A DNA stretch of 35,027 bases. Source: a virus. The notes under the pieces are model-generated. The model was not told where the DNA came from. It saw nothing but the letters and a program-made list of their open reading frames with translations, and did not search any database. Positions 7,338 to 16,113 of the stretch are shown piece by piece. Where the stretch lies: the IMG/VR virus record IMGVR_UViG_3300026484_000162, positions 1 through 35,027 of that record; one strand, given 5' to 3'. A program made the position numbers and the translations under genes. Within the stretch, counting starts at the first letter, position 1; every line of letters begins with the position of its first letter.

Positions 7338-7407
7338 TGTTGTAATTATTATATCACAATTTATCTAAATGTTGTTTTATAACTTGACTTTAATAACTAT
7401 ATGTTGT
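7338..7407 (+). promoter_or_regulatory. Three TGTTGT direct repeats at 32-bp spacing
   Basis: TGTTGT occurs at 7338-7343, 7370-7375 and 7402-7407, each exactly 32 bp (about three helical turns) apart, in the divergent control region between the HTH gene and the antirepressor gene. The last copy overlaps the antirepressor -10 box. Regular phasing suggests cooperative binding on one face of the DNA. Confidence 0.4.
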
Positions 7408-7433
7408 AAAATTCTACTATCTTTTCAACATAT
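7384..7433 (+). promoter_or_regulatory. Promoter and inverted repeat of the antirepressor gene
   Basis: TTGACT (7384-7389), 17 bp, TAAAAT (7407-7412) preceded by TTG. The -10 region is flanked by a perfect 8-bp inverted repeat, ATATGTTG (7399-7406) and CAACATAT (7426-7433), which would place a bound protein on the transcription start. AGGGG precedes the ATG at 7445. Confidence 0.65.
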
Positions 7434-7444
7434 AGGGGTATAAA

Positions 7445-8140
7445 ATGCAAGAATTAATTAAAATAAGTCAAGAATTAATAGGTGCTGAAACAGTAAATAG
7501 TGTAAATGCAAGAGAGTTATATGAAACTTTAGAGATTAAAAAAGAGTTTGCTACTTGGATAAAATCTCAAATCAAATCTTTAGGACTTGAAGAAAATATA
7601 GATTATATTACTTTTAATACAACTGTTAAGAGAAAAACTGGTGCATCAATTCGTAAAGAATACATCATAACAACAGATACAGCAAAACATATCTCAATGG
7701 CAAGTCGTACAGCAAAAGGTAAAGAGGTTCGTACATACTTTATAGCGATAGAAAAAGAGTTTATCAAAGATTTACAAAATACAAAAGCATACATAGCAGG
7801 TGGCTACAAAAGCCAACTATCACAAAAAAATAAAAAGATAAGAGAGTTAGAAGCTAAATTACTATTGTTAGAAAGTGAAGCTGATAAGGTAGATTATAGA
7901 CTTAAAGCAAAAGCACTTTATCCTATCATCTTAAATCGTATAGAGAAGATAGAAGCAGAGTTTAGCAAAGAGTTCGCAGGTCAATCACTACAAGTATATA
8001 AAAACCTTTTAGAAGAGATAGTAAAACTTTTAAGTCGTGAAGCAAGAGTAAGTAGATTTATGACATTTTTCGGTAATGGTAGTGCAGTAAATAATGAAGT
8101 TATAGAAGATGATAGAAGAACTTTAACTTTTGGTAAGTAA
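7445..8140 (+). CDS. AntA/AntB-type antirepressor
   Basis: The product has 231 residues. The N-terminal 90 residues show the AntA/AntB antirepressor domain: VNARELYETLEIKKEFATWI, NIDYITF, then EYIITTDTAKHISMASRT.KGKEVRTYFIAIEKE. A coiled coil follows (about residues 115-135, NKKIRELEAKLLLLESEADK), then a C-terminal domain of unknown type. Proteins of this class bind and inactivate phage repressors or act as regulators from a strongly controlled promoter. It has its own promoter with operator-like repeats and lies inside the late region, not by cI, as part of the inserted cassette. Confidence 0.8.
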   Translation: MQELIKISQELIGAETVNSVNARELYETLEIKKEFATWIKSQIKSLGLEENIDYITFNTTVKRKTGASIRKEYIITTDTAKHISMASRTAKGKEVRTYFIAIEKEFIKDLQNTKAYIAGGYKSQLSQKNKKIRELEAKLLLLESEADKVDYRLKAKALYPIILNRIEKIEAEFSKEFAGQSLQVYKNLLEEIVKLLSREARVSRFMTFFGNGSAVNNEVIEDDRRTLTFGK

Positions 8141-8262
8141 AAGCCTAAGGGGTGGTTAATCCCATAGACTGTAATCTACTTAAAAGCTAAAACTATGTAG
8201 CACATAGCTATAATTAAGTAGACTACGGAATGAAAATCGAATGTTGGTAGCATAAGATATTC

Positions 8263-8388
8263 CTATGGTTTTCTAACCCCATAACCCAACCATCTAAAAA
8301 ATAGACCATAAAAAAAGCCCCACACCTCAAAAAGAGATGCAGGGCTTAACCATAAGTCTATGCTACCAACTAAGACCTCATACACCAT
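8263..8388 (-). CDS. Possible 41-residue hydrophobic Trp-rich peptide
   Basis: An ATG at 8388 lies about 15 nt after the predicted start of the minus-strand transcript and opens 41 codons to a TAG. The peptide starts MVYEVLVGSID and is rich in W, F, G and L in its second half, ending GYGVRKP, so it would sit in a membrane. GGTGG abuts the ATG, which is a poor ribosome-binding geometry, and the frame runs through the terminator-like hairpin. It may be a small membrane peptide (type I toxin-like) or an accidental frame in a non-coding RNA. Confidence 0.3.
   Translation of the reverse strand: MVYEVLVGSIDLWLSPASLFEVWGFFYGLFFRWLGYGVRKP
8310..8347 (-). terminator. Rho-independent terminator, leftward
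   Basis: Read on the minus strand, an outer 6-bp stem (AAGCCC/GGGCTT), an internal mismatch and an inner 6-bp stem with one G-U pair close a five-U loop, followed by a run of seven U. This is a classic intrinsic terminator. It would stop the transcript begun at the promoter at 8439-8410. Confidence 0.7.
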
Positions 8389-8403
8389 CCACCACAGACA
8401 GTT
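8310..8403 (-). ncRNA. Candidate small RNA of about 94 nt
   Basis: The strong minus-strand promoter at 8439-8410 predicts a start near 8403. A rho-independent terminator ends at about 8310: minus-strand AAGCCC pairs with GGGCTT, then CATCTC with GAGGTG, TTTTT loop, followed by seven Us (plus strand A-run 8310-8316). Promoter and terminator on the same strand about 94 nt apart, with no conventional gene between, is the signature of a small RNA. Part of the 12-bp inverted repeat (8359-8370) lies within it. Confidence 0.5.
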
Positions 8404-8409
8404 AGCAAA

Positions 8410-8439
8410 ATTATACCACAAATTTATTTATTTTGTCAA
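8410..8439 (-). promoter_or_regulatory. Near-consensus leftward promoter
   Basis: On the minus strand TTGACA (8439-8434), 18 bp, TATAAT (8415-8410), with TGG directly before the -10 box (extended -10). It faces away from the tape measure gene and overlaps the TTG at 8433 that could be that gene's start. It is one of the best promoters in the window, yet points at no conventional gene. Confidence 0.8.
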
Positions 8440-8483
8440 AACCAATAACCATAAAATATTATAGTAAAAACAAAGACCATACT

Positions 8484-11400
8484 ATGAATAAAGACTTAAC
8501 CCTAGAGATAAATGCTAACACAAAACAAGCTATTTCAGAGATAAATCAACTCAAACAAGAGATAAAACACTTTACTACAAATGTAGATACTTCATCAAAT
8601 TCACTTAAGAAAAATCAAGTAACACTAGATGCCGTAACTAAAAGAGTTGGTGCTTTAGCCGTAGCCTTTGGTGGGTTTGAAGTTGTTAAAGATATGGTTA
8701 CAACATTTGCAGAGTTTGAAAAGACCATAGCTAAACTTGGTGCTATAAGTGGTGCAAGTGCGAATGAACTTCAACAACTTCAAGATAAATCACGAGAGTT
8801 AGGAAAAACTACACAATATAGTGCATCACAAGTAGCTGAGGCTATGAACTATCAAGCTATGGCAGGTATGAAAACAAATGAGATACTAGAAGCTACACAA
8901 GATGTTCTAAATCTTGCTAGTGTTGGTCAAATGGACTTAGCAAGAGCATCTGACATTGCGACCGATAGTATGAGTGGGTTCGGTTTAGAAGCTGAGGATA
9001 TGCAGAGGGTAACTGATGTTATGGCAGTTACTACAACAAATGCAAATACTAATGTGGAGCAGTTGGGTGAAGCTTTTAAAAATGTTGCACCAGTTAGTAA
9101 GAATTTAAATGTATCTTTAGAAGAAACAAGTGCGATGCTTGGAGTTCTTGCAAATAGTGGGCGAAAAGGTGGCGAAGCTGGTACACACTTAAAGATTATT
9201 TTGCAGAGGTTGGCATCTACTTCTAAACCAGTTTTAAAAGCTTTTAAATCTATTGGTGTAGAAGCATATACAACAGATGGTAAACTTAAGCCAATGACTG
9301 AAACTCTAAAAGCTATACAAGGTAAACTTAAAAATCTAAGTGAACAAGATAGAAATGACATCTTAAAAGATTTGTTTGGAGAGGAAGCCATAGCATCGGC
9401 TAGTATCATCTTAGATAATCTTGATGATATGGACACTCTTATAACTAAAGTCGGTGATAGTAGTGGCAAAGCTGGTTCTATGGCTAAAGATATGAATGAT
9501 AACCTAAGTGGTCATTTCAAAGAGTTAAAAAGTGCATTAGAAGATTTACAGTTGGAGATAGGCGAATCGCTTAGTCCTGTACTAGATGAACTTACTAAGA
9601 CCACTACTGAATGGATTAGGAGTATAGACCCTAAAACATTAAAAGGGATAGGTGATGCCTTTGGTGGTATAGTTAGTGCAGTTCAAGCACTAGCAACTAT
9701 ACTTATAGACTTAAACGATTATGCGATGCCTGATTGGTTAGGTGGTGAAGATAGTACATTTTTAGGTAAAGTTGCTGAGGGATGGGGTTACATCGGTGAA
9801 GCAGTTGGTAAGTTTAGCCGTGCCATAAGTGGAGAGTTTAACAACTCTATAGAAAAAGCTGATAAAAACTTTAAAAGTTTAGATAAAAGTGTAAAAGATT
9901 TTAAAGGCGATAATAAAGAGTTCTCAAAACTTAAAACCTCCATAGATGATGCCGTAAAATCAAACAACAAACTTATAGACCAAATGAGAGCAGATGATGC
10001 TGAATTTTATGCATCACAAATTAAAAACCTTACAGATAAAAACTTTGAATTAAAAAAAGTTTATGAGGAATTAGAAACTAAAAAACCTCATAAAGAGATA
10101 GCTAAAAATGCTAAAGAAGCTACAACAGCAACTAATCAGTTAGCACTAACAGAAAAACAACATCAAGAAGATTATCTAAAAGATTTGGATAAGAGAATAT
10201 CCAAAGAAAAAGAGAAAGACCAAACACTAGAAGAGAGTTATAATAGTGAGTTGGAGTATCTAAAAACCCTAAAATTTAGTACCGAAGAGTTTACAAAAGC
10301 TAAAGAAAAGTTAGATAAACTCTATACTCAACAACTAGCAGAAGCTTATAAAAAAAGAGTAGATGAACATACTAAAACAGTTGATAAACTTCAAGCCAAA
10401 GAAACAGACCTTACAAAAAAGATAGTTGATTTAAACAAAAAGTTAGTTGATGATTTAAAAAAGATAGATAACGATAGATTGCACTCAAAAGAAGCACTAG
10501 AGGGTAAAATACACAACTTATCTATGGTTGGTGCAAGTGATGTAGCAAAATACCACGATAAACAAAAACAAGCTGATGAGAAACTATCAAAAGCAAAGAT
10601 AGCCCTTAAAAATGGTGAGTTAGAAGCATATAAAAGATATAAAAACCAATATGAAAGTTTAGTTACCTCCATAGCAAACACTGAGATTAGAGAGGGTAAC
10701 AATGTTGTAGTATCTAAAAAGAAAAGTGCAGACTATGGGATAAATGCACTTAGAAAACTTAGTGGTTTAGAAGATAGCTACTATAACCAGCAAAAGACTA
10801 AGACAAGAGCATTACACAACCAAAAGTTAGCACAATTAAAAGCACAACTTACAGCTACTAAGGCTCAACTACAGTTAGAAGTGCAAAGATTACAACTAGA
10901 AAAACAACTTGTAGAAGCAACTACAGGGCAAAAGATAGACATAGATGTAAGTGGTGCATTGAGTGCTATTAAAAACATTGATAATAGTATAGATAAGTTA
11001 GATAAGCAGATAAAAAATCCTAAAAAGATAGATATAGATAATGCACAAGCAAACCAAAGTATAGATGAAGTTAAGCAAAAATATACAACTCTAAAACTTG
11101 GTAATAAAGTTTTTAGAATAGATGCAAATACAACACCAGCTGATTTAGGGATAAGTAAGCTTATAAATAAAAGAGATGGTGAAAAAGTAAGTATAGAAGT
11201 TAATCCTGAGTATGAGAAAGCAGAAAGGGAAATAAAAAGTGCTATAAAAGGTTTTGAAAGACAAGAGGTAGAAGCTAAAGTTGGTGCAGATACTTCTAAG
11301 GCAGATACTAAGTTAAAATCATTTAAAGATGATGTTACTACAAAGCCATTGATATCAGAAGTGAAAGCTAATGTAAAAAAAGCAAAAGCTACTATTAAAA

Positions 11401-14204
11401 AACTAAAAGATTCACTTAAAAAACCATCAAAGCATGAAGTTAAAATAACAATATCAGAATCTTCTAAAAAACTTTTGAAAAACATAAGAAAAAATACTAA
11501 ATCAACACATACAGTTAAAGTAGTAGAGGTTAAAACAAAAGCAACAGGTGGACTCATAGAGCCTATTTACCGTGCAGATGGTGGTGAAGTAGATTATCAA
11601 AGAAAAAGTGGAAGAATATCAGGTTACGATGCATCAGATAGCGATGATGTTCCAGCTATGCTTACTCGTGGGGAATTTGTAGTAAAAAGAGATGCAGTAG
11701 CACATTATGGAGATGACTTCTTATATGGTTTAAACAATATGCAAATACCACAGAAGTATGCTACTGGTGGACTTGTAAATATTGGCACACCTCAAAGAGA
11801 TACTAAAAATAATGATAATTACAATAGTTATGATAACAGTAGTAACGATAGTTATGATAACTCTTACAACGATATACAAGAGAAAGAACCCATAGACACA
11901 TCTGAACTAGAAAGTCTTTTAAGCGAGATAAGTTCATTTAAAACTAAACCTATGAATAGCACTTTTTTAGGGCAATTAACAAGATTAGAGGGCGAAGCAA
12001 GAAATACTATAAATAGTGCAAGTCATTCCACTCAAGAAAACATATCTACTAAAACATCTGAGATAGAAAGTAAATTTAGTGAAGTCCAATCTAAATATGA
12101 AGAGTTTATAACTAAGGTATCAGAGGTAAAAGAAAAAGCCAACAGTGAAAATGTAGATGAGATAGATAAAAGTGGTCTTGAAAGTGTTGTAGATGAGATA
12201 CAAAGTGCTAAAAATGATGAGGAGATGCCCTCTAAAATAAAACAAGTCTATACTTCTTTAGAAAATAAAAAAGATGTACCTTTAAAGTATGAAGAACTAC
12301 AAGAAAAAGATAAAAAAACTATTGATAAAATTGGTGAAGGTATTACCGAAAAGATAGAAAAATCTAAGTTAGATAAAGATGATAAAGAAGTTGATAAAAC
12401 TTTTATAAATGCAGAAAACAAAGCTGATAATTTTGATAAATCTGTTACTAAGATAGAAAAGGTTTTTGATAAACTTGGTTCACAATTTGAACAGTTTAAA
12501 GTGTTTAAACACGAAATAGATGCATCTAAACTTAGTTTAGTTAGTAAAATAGCACAAGCAAAAATACAGCAGTCTTTAGCTAGTCAGTGGGTTTTTGGTG
12601 GCAGGAATGGCAGAAGAGCAAAACATTGGGCTAACCAAGTAAGAGAGATGCAAAGGGCTATGAAAGCTAAAGATGCAAGTCTAAAGAAAGCTGAAAATAA
12701 TTTTAAACTACCAAAATTCCAAACTGGTGGACAAATAAACGGCTTAGAGGGTGGAAAGCTTAAAGGTTATGGAGGTGGAGACAAGAATCTAGCACTACTT
12801 GAAGATGGAGAGTTTATCATAAAAAAAGAAGCCGTTGCACATCATGGTACAGGCTTTATGGAACAGATAAACAATATGAAAAGTGCTATACCAAAGTTCG
12901 CGACTGGTGGGCTTATAGGGTATAACAAACCTGAACAGCTTGTGCAGAGTTATGATAGTGGTGGTGGTTCTAGTGGTGGGAATTCTAAGGGTAGTGATGG
13001 GTATGATAAGAAGAAAGAAGAGATAGAAGATAGAGTTTATGGAGTTATTGGGGGAAGCAGTAGACATCATTTTAAATACTTAGATACTGGTTACAATGGA
13101 TGGAAAAACTATAAAAACCCATCTCTTGCAAAATTTAAAAAGCTAGAAGTACCTGAAAATTTAAAAGATAAAAAATTAAAAATTGTGAATGATGGGGAAA
13201 CCATTAAGAAAGATTGGAAAGCACTATCTGTAAATGATAGTAGAATTGCACTTCTTAACCAAAAAATAAGGGCAATGTCCGAAGATGCACTAGCAAAAGG
13301 TATAACATTAGAAAATAATCCTGAGTTACAAAAAGTAAAAGCTGAAAAAGTAGAATTAACAAAAAAAGTAGATTTGGATAGATTATCTGTAAGACTGTAT
13401 GATTTTAAAGAGAAAATGGATAAGTTTACAGAAAAAGCAAAAACAAGAAATGCTGAAGAAAAAGCAATAAAAGATGAAGAAAAAGCAAAAGCAGATAAAG
13501 AAAAAGCAAAAGCAGATGAAAAAGCAAAACCACAACAAAAAGCACTAGAAGCTTTAAAAAGAGGTCATTTTGATATTCCAAACAAACAAGCTATTTTAGA
13601 AACTACAAATGAAGATAATGTTGCATGGAAAAATAAGGTTGACCAACAAAAAATAAAAAAAATAATAGCAGTAGCCACAAACCCAGCAGGTAAATTCAAA
13701 GGAACACCTGAAGAGATTAGAAAAAAAGCAAATGACTACTTAGTAAAACTTCAAGAAAGTCTTCATTCTAAAAAATCTTTAGATGATAAGCATAGAAAAG
13801 AGGTTGAACAAAGAAAAACAGATACATTAAATAAAGAAGTTTTAGGCTACAAAAACGGAGGTGAGATAAACGGCTTAAAAGGTGGCAAACTAAAGGGCTA
13901 TGGTGGAGGAGATAGAAACTTAGCACTCTTAGAAGATGGGGAATTCATAGTTAGAAAAGAAGCCGTTAAACACCACGGAACAGACACTCTACACAAACTA
14001 AACAATATGCAAGTAACTTTACCAAAGTTTGCAACTGGTGGAAGTGTTGGAGGAGTAAATTTACCATCTTCTATGAGTGGAAATAGTGGTTTAAATGATA
14101 CAACAAATATCAACTTCAATATGCCAAACGGCAAAGGTTTTGCGATGAAGTCAAGCCCTGATGTAGCAACGGCACTAGCACAAGAATTTAAAAGGTTAGG
14201 ATAA
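8484..14204 (+). CDS. Tail tape measure protein
   Basis: About 1,906 residues from the ATG at 8484; a TTG at 8433 would add 17. I prefer the ATG because MNKDLTLEINANTKQAISEINQL is the usual tape-measure opening. Residues about 70-350 carry the TP901-type tape measure domain (AKLGAISGASANELQQLQDKSRELGKTTQ.., GEAGTHLKIILQRL). Long coiled coils and charged repeats follow. Three copies of an ATGG...GEF[IV]VK[KR]xAVxHxG module occur near nucleotides 11551-11770, 12720-12910 and 13850-14045. The protein sets tail length and exits with DNA at infection. At roughly 1.5 Angstrom per residue the tail would be near 290 nm. No lysozyme motif is seen. Confidence 0.9.
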   Translation: MNKDLTLEINANTKQAISEINQLKQEIKHFTTNVDTSSNSLKKNQVTLDAVTKRVGALAVAFGGFEVVKDMVTTFAEFEKTIAKLGAISGASANELQQLQDKSRELGKTTQYSASQVAEAMNYQAMAGMKTNEILEATQDVLNLASVGQMDLARASDIATDSMSGFGLEAEDMQRVTDVMAVTTTNANTNVEQLGEAFKNVAPVSKNLNVSLEETSAMLGVLANSGRKGGEAGTHLKIILQRLASTSKPVLKAFKSIGVEAYTTDGKLKPMTETLKAIQGKLKNLSEQDRNDILKDLFGEEAIASASIILDNLDDMDTLITKVGDSSGKAGSMAKDMNDNLSGHFKELKSALEDLQLEIGESLSPVLDELTKTTTEWIRSIDPKTLKGIGDAFGGIVSAVQALATILIDLNDYAMPDWLGGEDSTFLGKVAEGWGYIGEAVGKFSRAISGEFNNSIEKADKNFKSLDKSVKDFKGDNKEFSKLKTSIDDAVKSNNKLIDQMRADDAEFYASQIKNLTDKNFELKKVYEELETKKPHKEIAKNAKEATTATNQLALTEKQHQEDYLKDLDKRISKEKEKDQTLEESYNSELEYLKTLKFSTEEFTKAKEKLDKLYTQQLAEAYKKRVDEHTKTVDKLQAKETDLTKKIVDLNKKLVDDLKKIDNDRLHSKEALEGKIHNLSMVGASDVAKYHDKQKQADEKLSKAKIALKNGELEAYKRYKNQYESLVTSIANTEIREGNNVVVSKKKSADYGINALRKLSGLEDSYYNQQKTKTRALHNQKLAQLKAQLTATKAQLQLEVQRLQLEKQLVEATTGQKIDIDVSGALSAIKNIDNSIDKLDKQIKNPKKIDIDNAQANQSIDEVKQKYTTLKLGNKVFRIDANTTPADLGISKLINKRDGEKVSIEVNPEYEKAEREIKSAIKGFERQEVEAKVGADTSKADTKLKSFKDDVTTKPLISEVKANVKKAKATIKKLKDSLKKPSKHEVKITISESSKKLLKNIRKNTKSTHTVKVVEVKTKATGGLIEPIYRADGGEVDYQRKSGRISGYDASDSDDVPAMLTRGEFVVKRDAVAHYGDDFLYGLNNMQIPQKYATGGLVNIGTPQRDTKNNDNYNSYDNSSNDSYDNSYNDIQEKEPIDTSELESLLSEISSFKTKPMNSTFLGQLTRLEGEARNTINSASHSTQENISTKTSEIESKFSEVQSKYEEFITKVSEVKEKANSENVDEIDKSGLESVVDEIQSAKNDEEMPSKIKQVYTSLENKKDVPLKYEELQEKDKKTIDKIGEGITEKIEKSKLDKDDKEVDKTFINAENKADNFDKSVTKIEKVFDKLGSQFEQFKVFKHEIDASKLSLVSKIAQAKIQQSLASQWVFGGRNGRRAKHWANQVREMQRAMKAKDASLKKAENNFKLPKFQTGGQINGLEGGKLKGYGGGDKNLALLEDGEFIIKKEAVAHHGTGFMEQINNMKSAIPKFATGGLIGYNKPEQLVQSYDSGGGSSGGNSKGSDGYDKKKEEIEDRVYGVIGGSSRHHFKYLDTGYNGWKNYKNPSLAKFKKLEVPENLKDKKLKIVNDGETIKKDWKALSVNDSRIALLNQKIRAMSEDALAKGITLENNPELQKVKAEKVELTKKVDLDRLSVRLYDFKEKMDKFTEKAKTRNAEEKAIKDEEKAKADKEKAKADEKAKPQQKALEALKRGHFDIPNKQAILETTNEDNVAWKNKVDQQKIKKIIAVATNPAGKFKGTPEEIRKKANDYLVKLQESLHSKKSLDDKHRKEVEQRKTDTLNKEVLGYKNGGEINGLKGGKLKGYGGGDRNLALLEDGEFIVRKEAVKHHGTDTLHKLNNMQVTLPKFATGGSVGGVNLPSSMSGNSGLNDTTNINFNMPNGKGFAMKSSPDVATALAQEFKRLG

Positions 14205-14581
14205 TGACAAGGATAAAAAATATAGGTGGTATAGAGTTAGATAATAGTTTATTTTTCTTAGAGAGTTTTCAAGTTAAAAATGTTCAAGCAAAAAGTTTCA
14301 AAACTCTTGATGGTGGTGCAGTTATATACGAGAGTATCAAAAGAGATAATGCAAATAACTTAACTTTAGACTCAAAAGAAAATGGTTGGTTAAAAGAAGA
14401 AACTATCTCTAAACTTGTAGCTATGGCAAATGATTTAGGTGTAGAAGCACTACTAACTACTACAGAAAACACAACTATAAAAGCAAGATTTAGATTAGAA
14501 GATGATGAAGTTATAAAAGTTGAACAAGTTTTTGAGGGGTCAGAGTGGTATAAAGTTGTTGTTAAGATGGCTAGACTTTGA
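14204..14581 (+). CDS. Minor tail protein (small, after tape measure)
   Basis: A beta-rich protein of 125 residues starting from an ATG that overlaps the tape-measure stop by 1 bp. Its place right after the tape measure matches lambda M- or distal-tail-like proteins at the tail tip, and the layout (GGIELDNSLFFLESFQVK, repeated strands, ending VVKMARL) is compatible with that. No family signature is certain. Confidence 0.5.
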   Translation: MTRIKNIGGIELDNSLFFLESFQVKNVQAKSFKTLDGGAVIYESIKRDNANNLTLDSKENGWLKEETISKLVAMANDLGVEALLTTTENTTIKARFRLEDDEVIKVEQVFEGSEWYKVVVKMARL

Positions 14582-14632
14582 CAAAAAAAACAAAACTAAA
14601 AAGCTAATATAAAAACAAAAAAGGCTTAAAAT

Positions 14633-15292
14633 ATGGCTGATATAGAGTTTTATAAATCAACAGTTGATGAATGGGATGAATCGGTAAATGGTGGAGATAT
14701 TACAGAAGATTTAATCGAAAGTGGTGTAGCTCATAGCCTTATGCTACCAGTAAGACCAGCCACAGCTGAAAATGGTGGCGAAAGATGGTTTAAATACTAT
14801 GCAAAAGCTACAGTTGATACTATCACTCTTGGATTTGATGTTGGTAAGTTTTCAATAAGTCCTACTGAAAATGTATATCTATCTCTAGCAGGTAGTAACG
14901 ATGAAGTTGAGGATGATTTAGATAAGCCAAATGTTAGGCTTTATAGTGGTTTTAAAGCAGATGATTATGATGCAGATAACAAAAAAGTAACAGCTGATAG
15001 AGATGTTAGCGACTTTGTAAAAGCTGATGATAGAGTTACTTTTTATGATGCTGATGGTGCTAAACTTACAAGTTGGGAAGTTGAAAGTGTAGATGTTGCT
15101 GATATAACTTTTAAAGATACTAATGATGATGATGTAGCAGGTTTAAATGCAAGTAGTACGATAGAGAGAGATACACTAAATACTGATGAGTATATAGGGT
15201 TTTGGGTAAAAGAGGTTATACCAGCTTTTACAGCACCGATGGAAGACCCATTAAATGAGTTTATTTTAGCCGTTTGGTATGATGTGAAGTAA
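14633..15292 (+). CDS. Putative baseplate/tail-tip structural protein
   Basis: A 219-residue acidic beta-rich protein. The N-terminal half contains a repeated DVGKFSISPTENVYLSLAG type strand pattern, the middle is Asp-rich (DDYDADNKKVTADRDVSDF). The end (FWVKEVIPAFTAPMEDPLNEFILAVWYDVK) resembles a tail appendage subunit. I do not recognise the family. It sits in the rightward tail operon 6 bp upstream of the next gene. Confidence 0.45.
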   Translation: MADIEFYKSTVDEWDESVNGGDITEDLIESGVAHSLMLPVRPATAENGGERWFKYYAKATVDTITLGFDVGKFSISPTENVYLSLAGSNDEVEDDLDKPNVRLYSGFKADDYDADNKKVTADRDVSDFVKADDRVTFYDADGAKLTSWEVESVDVADITFKDTNDDDVAGLNASSTIERDTLNTDEYIGFWVKEVIPAFTAPMEDPLNEFILAVWYDVK

Positions 15293-15298
15293 AATAGT

Positions 15299-16111
15299 AT
15301 GGCTCAGATAAGTACTAACATAGTTTATAGTATAAATAGGTTTAAAATACCATCTGATGAGATAGAAATAGGTGAAGTGTTTAACCCTATAGCTTCTAAT
15401 TTTAATGGATGGACTCAATATGAAGAAAATGCTAAAGCTTATGTGGAAGATGGGCTTTTAAAATTTCCATCTATCGAGGATGATGATATTAATTATTCTA
15501 TAATTTACAATGAAAATATACCAAATATTATAAAAATAGAATTTGATTGGAAAGTTGAATGTACTGAAGATGATAGTGCATTAGGTTTTTCTACTTCTGA
15601 AATTTTTGATTTTATGACTGGCTCGGTAGATTGGGAGCATAAAATTTTTGAATTTAAAAGTGCTAGTTATCCTACCTTTGTTTTTTTTAAAATGGAAGAA
15701 AACTCAAGTGGAGATGGTACTGGTTATTTTAAAAATATAGTTATCACTACATCAAATAAAATTTTTGAAATTAAAAACGGCAATTACATAAGAAGCAAAC
15801 TAAGCAGATTTCCAACTACTCTAAATCATAATAATTTTGAAGTAAGCAGATTTCCAACTACTCTAAATCATAATAATTTTGAAGTAAGCAGATTTCCAAC
15901 TACTCTAAATCATAATAATTTTGAAGTAAGCAGATTTCCAACTACTCTAAATCATAATAATTTTAAAATAAAAAACTTCACAAACCACAACACAACACAA
16001 CCATACATCATAAAAAACTTTCTAACCAAATCAAAAAAACACTATTACAGACTAGGCAGAGACCTAACAGTTCCACCTAAGAGAATTATTTTTAAAAACT
16101 TTGAGGACTAA
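15299..16111 (+). CDS. Tail protein with four tandem 14-residue repeats
   Basis: The protein has 270 residues. Residues about 45-155 look like a carbohydrate-binding-type jelly roll (FNGWTQYEENAKAYVEDG, IIKIEFDWKVE, GYFKNIVITTSN). From about residue 169 there are four copies of SRFPTTLNHNNFEV, identical at DNA level except the end of the last copy. The C-terminal 45 residues are basic and Asn/Lys/Thr-rich. It lies in the tail operon just before the hub gene, so a role in the tail tip or adsorption apparatus is likely. The basic repeat-rich end could be flexible or bind a partner. Confidence 0.5.
   Translation: MAQISTNIVYSINRFKIPSDEIEIGEVFNPIASNFNGWTQYEENAKAYVEDGLLKFPSIEDDDINYSIIYNENIPNIIKIEFDWKVECTEDDSALGFSTSEIFDFMTGSVDWEHKIFEFKSASYPTFVFFKMEENSSGDGTGYFKNIVITTSNKIFEIKNGNYIRSKLSRFPTTLNHNNFEVSRFPTTLNHNNFEVSRFPTTLNHNNFEVSRFPTTLNHNNFKIKNFTNHNTTQPYIIKNFLTKSKKHYYRLGRDLTVPPKRIIFKNFED
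15803..15970 (+). repeat. Four tandem 42-bp repeats within a tail gene
   Basis: Unit of 42 bp starting AGCAGATTTCCAACTACT, at 15803, 15845, 15887 and 15929. The first three are identical. The fourth diverges only at its last codons. 42 is a multiple of three, so copy number can change without shifting the frame. Confidence 0.95.
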
Positions 16112-16113
16112 AA

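Larger units (their letters stand above)
8141..8432. other. 290-bp structured non-coding region
   Basis: There is no long ORF, but dense structure. (1) GTAATCTACTTAA (8171-8183) pairs with TTAAGTAGACTAC (8214-8226), one mismatch, around an inner CTATGT/ACATAG hairpin (8193-8207). (2) GTTGGTAGCATA (8243-8254) pairs perfectly with TATGCTACCAAC (8359-8370), and inside it TATGGTT (8264-8270) with AACCATA (8348-8354). (3) A minus-strand terminator-like hairpin lies at 8310-8347. (4) A near-consensus minus-strand promoter lies at 8410-8439. The region separates the antirepressor from the tape measure gene. Confidence 0.6.

Noticed and set aside
8170-8280. CATAAGATATTCC resembles the J8/7-P7 part of a group I intron.
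   Set aside because: No matching P3, P4 or P6 pairings fit, and the region is too short for a complete intron core.
8927-9469. A 180-codon minus-strand ORF within the tape measure.
   Set aside because: Same reason: shadow of the conserved tape-measure domain.
10865-11557. A 230-codon minus-strand ORF within the tape measure.
   Set aside because: Antisense to a clear coding region, Ser/Leu/Phe-rich composition typical of the complement of a Lys/Glu-rich gene, no ribosome-binding site.
14582-14632. A possible promoter between the minor tail genes.
   Set aside because: Only an A-rich spacer with no TATAAT-like box of quality; probably a plain intergenic gap.
15803-15970. Four direct repeats could suggest a CRISPR array.
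   Set aside because: They are contiguous 42-bp units without spacers and lie in frame in a coding region.
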